Shown here one piece after another: positions 63,375 through 64,000 of a stretch of DNA of 64,000 bases. The notes below the pieces were generated by a model. It saw nothing but the letters and a program-made list of their open reading frames with translations. It searched no databases and was not told the DNA's origin. Every line of letters starts with the position of its first letter. The first letter of the stretch is position 1. Made by a program: the position numbers and the translations under genes. The stretch covers positions 558,001-622,000 of the forward strand of contig NZ_CP015105.1 of the NCBI RefSeq assembly GCF_002214545.1, written 5' to 3'. Origin of the DNA: Thermococcus thioreducens (GTDB lineage Archaea; Methanobacteriota_B; Thermococci; Thermococcales; Thermococcaceae).

Positions 63375-64000
<626 letters not shown>

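Overview
The window is about 64 kb from a hyperthermophilic euryarchaeon of the order Thermococcales, most likely the genus Thermococcus. The sequence supports this with a pyrolysin/stetterlysin-type S8 protease, an ADP-dependent glucokinase, a cupin-type phosphoglucose isomerase, the mannosylglycerate pathway, a CoA-dependent sulfur reductase (NSR/CoADR), a CGP-CTERM surface protein and a hydrogenase maturation set using a Mrp/MinD-type HypB. Genes are tightly packed, many overlap by 4 bp (ATGA), and promoters have archaeal TATA boxes often with very short leaders. No gene-free stretch exceeds 300 bases; the longest are about 57921-58156, 56302-56490, 19537-19725 and 54496-54679, and each is described below.

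Layout. 1-5.8 kb: 5' part of uracil phosphoribosyltransferase, two tandem MATE transporters and PEP synthase, all minus. 5.8-10.9 kb: three polytopic membrane proteins (GT-C transferase, an STT3/AglB-like protein with a C-terminal toroid-like domain, a polymerase-like protein) that look like a surface-glycan set. 11.0-15.3 kb: a giant secreted subtilisin. 15.4-23.3 kb: DUF424, NMD3, NSR, MFS transporter, a K+ channel fused to a beta-helix-like domain, an NAD-kinase-like protein and a degenerate HerA-like ATPase. 23.3-32.9 kb: cysteine desulfurase followed by a hydrogenase maturation cluster (hypE, hypF, hypD, hypC, hycI, Mrp-type hypB, hypA) with an MNT/HEPN pair, mobA and a 29-residue membrane peptide. 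33-38 kb: membrane protein, TPR protein and PKD/FG-GAP surface protein. 38.2-42.9 kb: tRNase Z, TraB, zinc ribbon, KH protein, M50 protease, pgi and glk. 43.0-48.1 kb: mannosylglycerate operon. 48.2-52.0 kb: AT-rich secreted protein and a cbiMNQO cobalt/nickel transporter. 52.1-55.4 kb: translation genes (PAC2, nop10, aIF2 alpha, L44e, S27e) and two small proteins. 55.5-59.7 kb: split LysO exporter, alanine aminotransferase, ubiquitin-like protein, tRNA-Cys, tRNA-Ser and NreA. 59.8-62.2 kb: small accessory patch with a MazF-type toxin pair, a phosphodiesterase, a frameshifted PH-like gene and an orphan antitoxin-like gene. 62.3-64.0 kb: S7, S12, NusA and L30e of the str operon.

The strongest new reading is regulatory. 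Four perfect copies of the extended SurR motif GTT-N3-AAC-N5-GTT lie at the promoters of nsr (between TATA and start, a repressing position) and of hypF, hypC-hypD and hypA-hypB-hycI (upstream of TATA, an activating position). One redox switch would therefore set sulfur reduction against hydrogenase maturation. A second circuit is visible at pgi and glk, which carry near-perfect TATCAC-N5-GTGATA boxes on opposite sides of their TATA elements. Other points for follow-up are the STT3-toroid fusion, the pseudo-HerA ATPase, a clear frameshift at 61.5 kb, a 29-residue ORF after hycI, a candidate metal operator at cbiM, and a structured leader before L44e.
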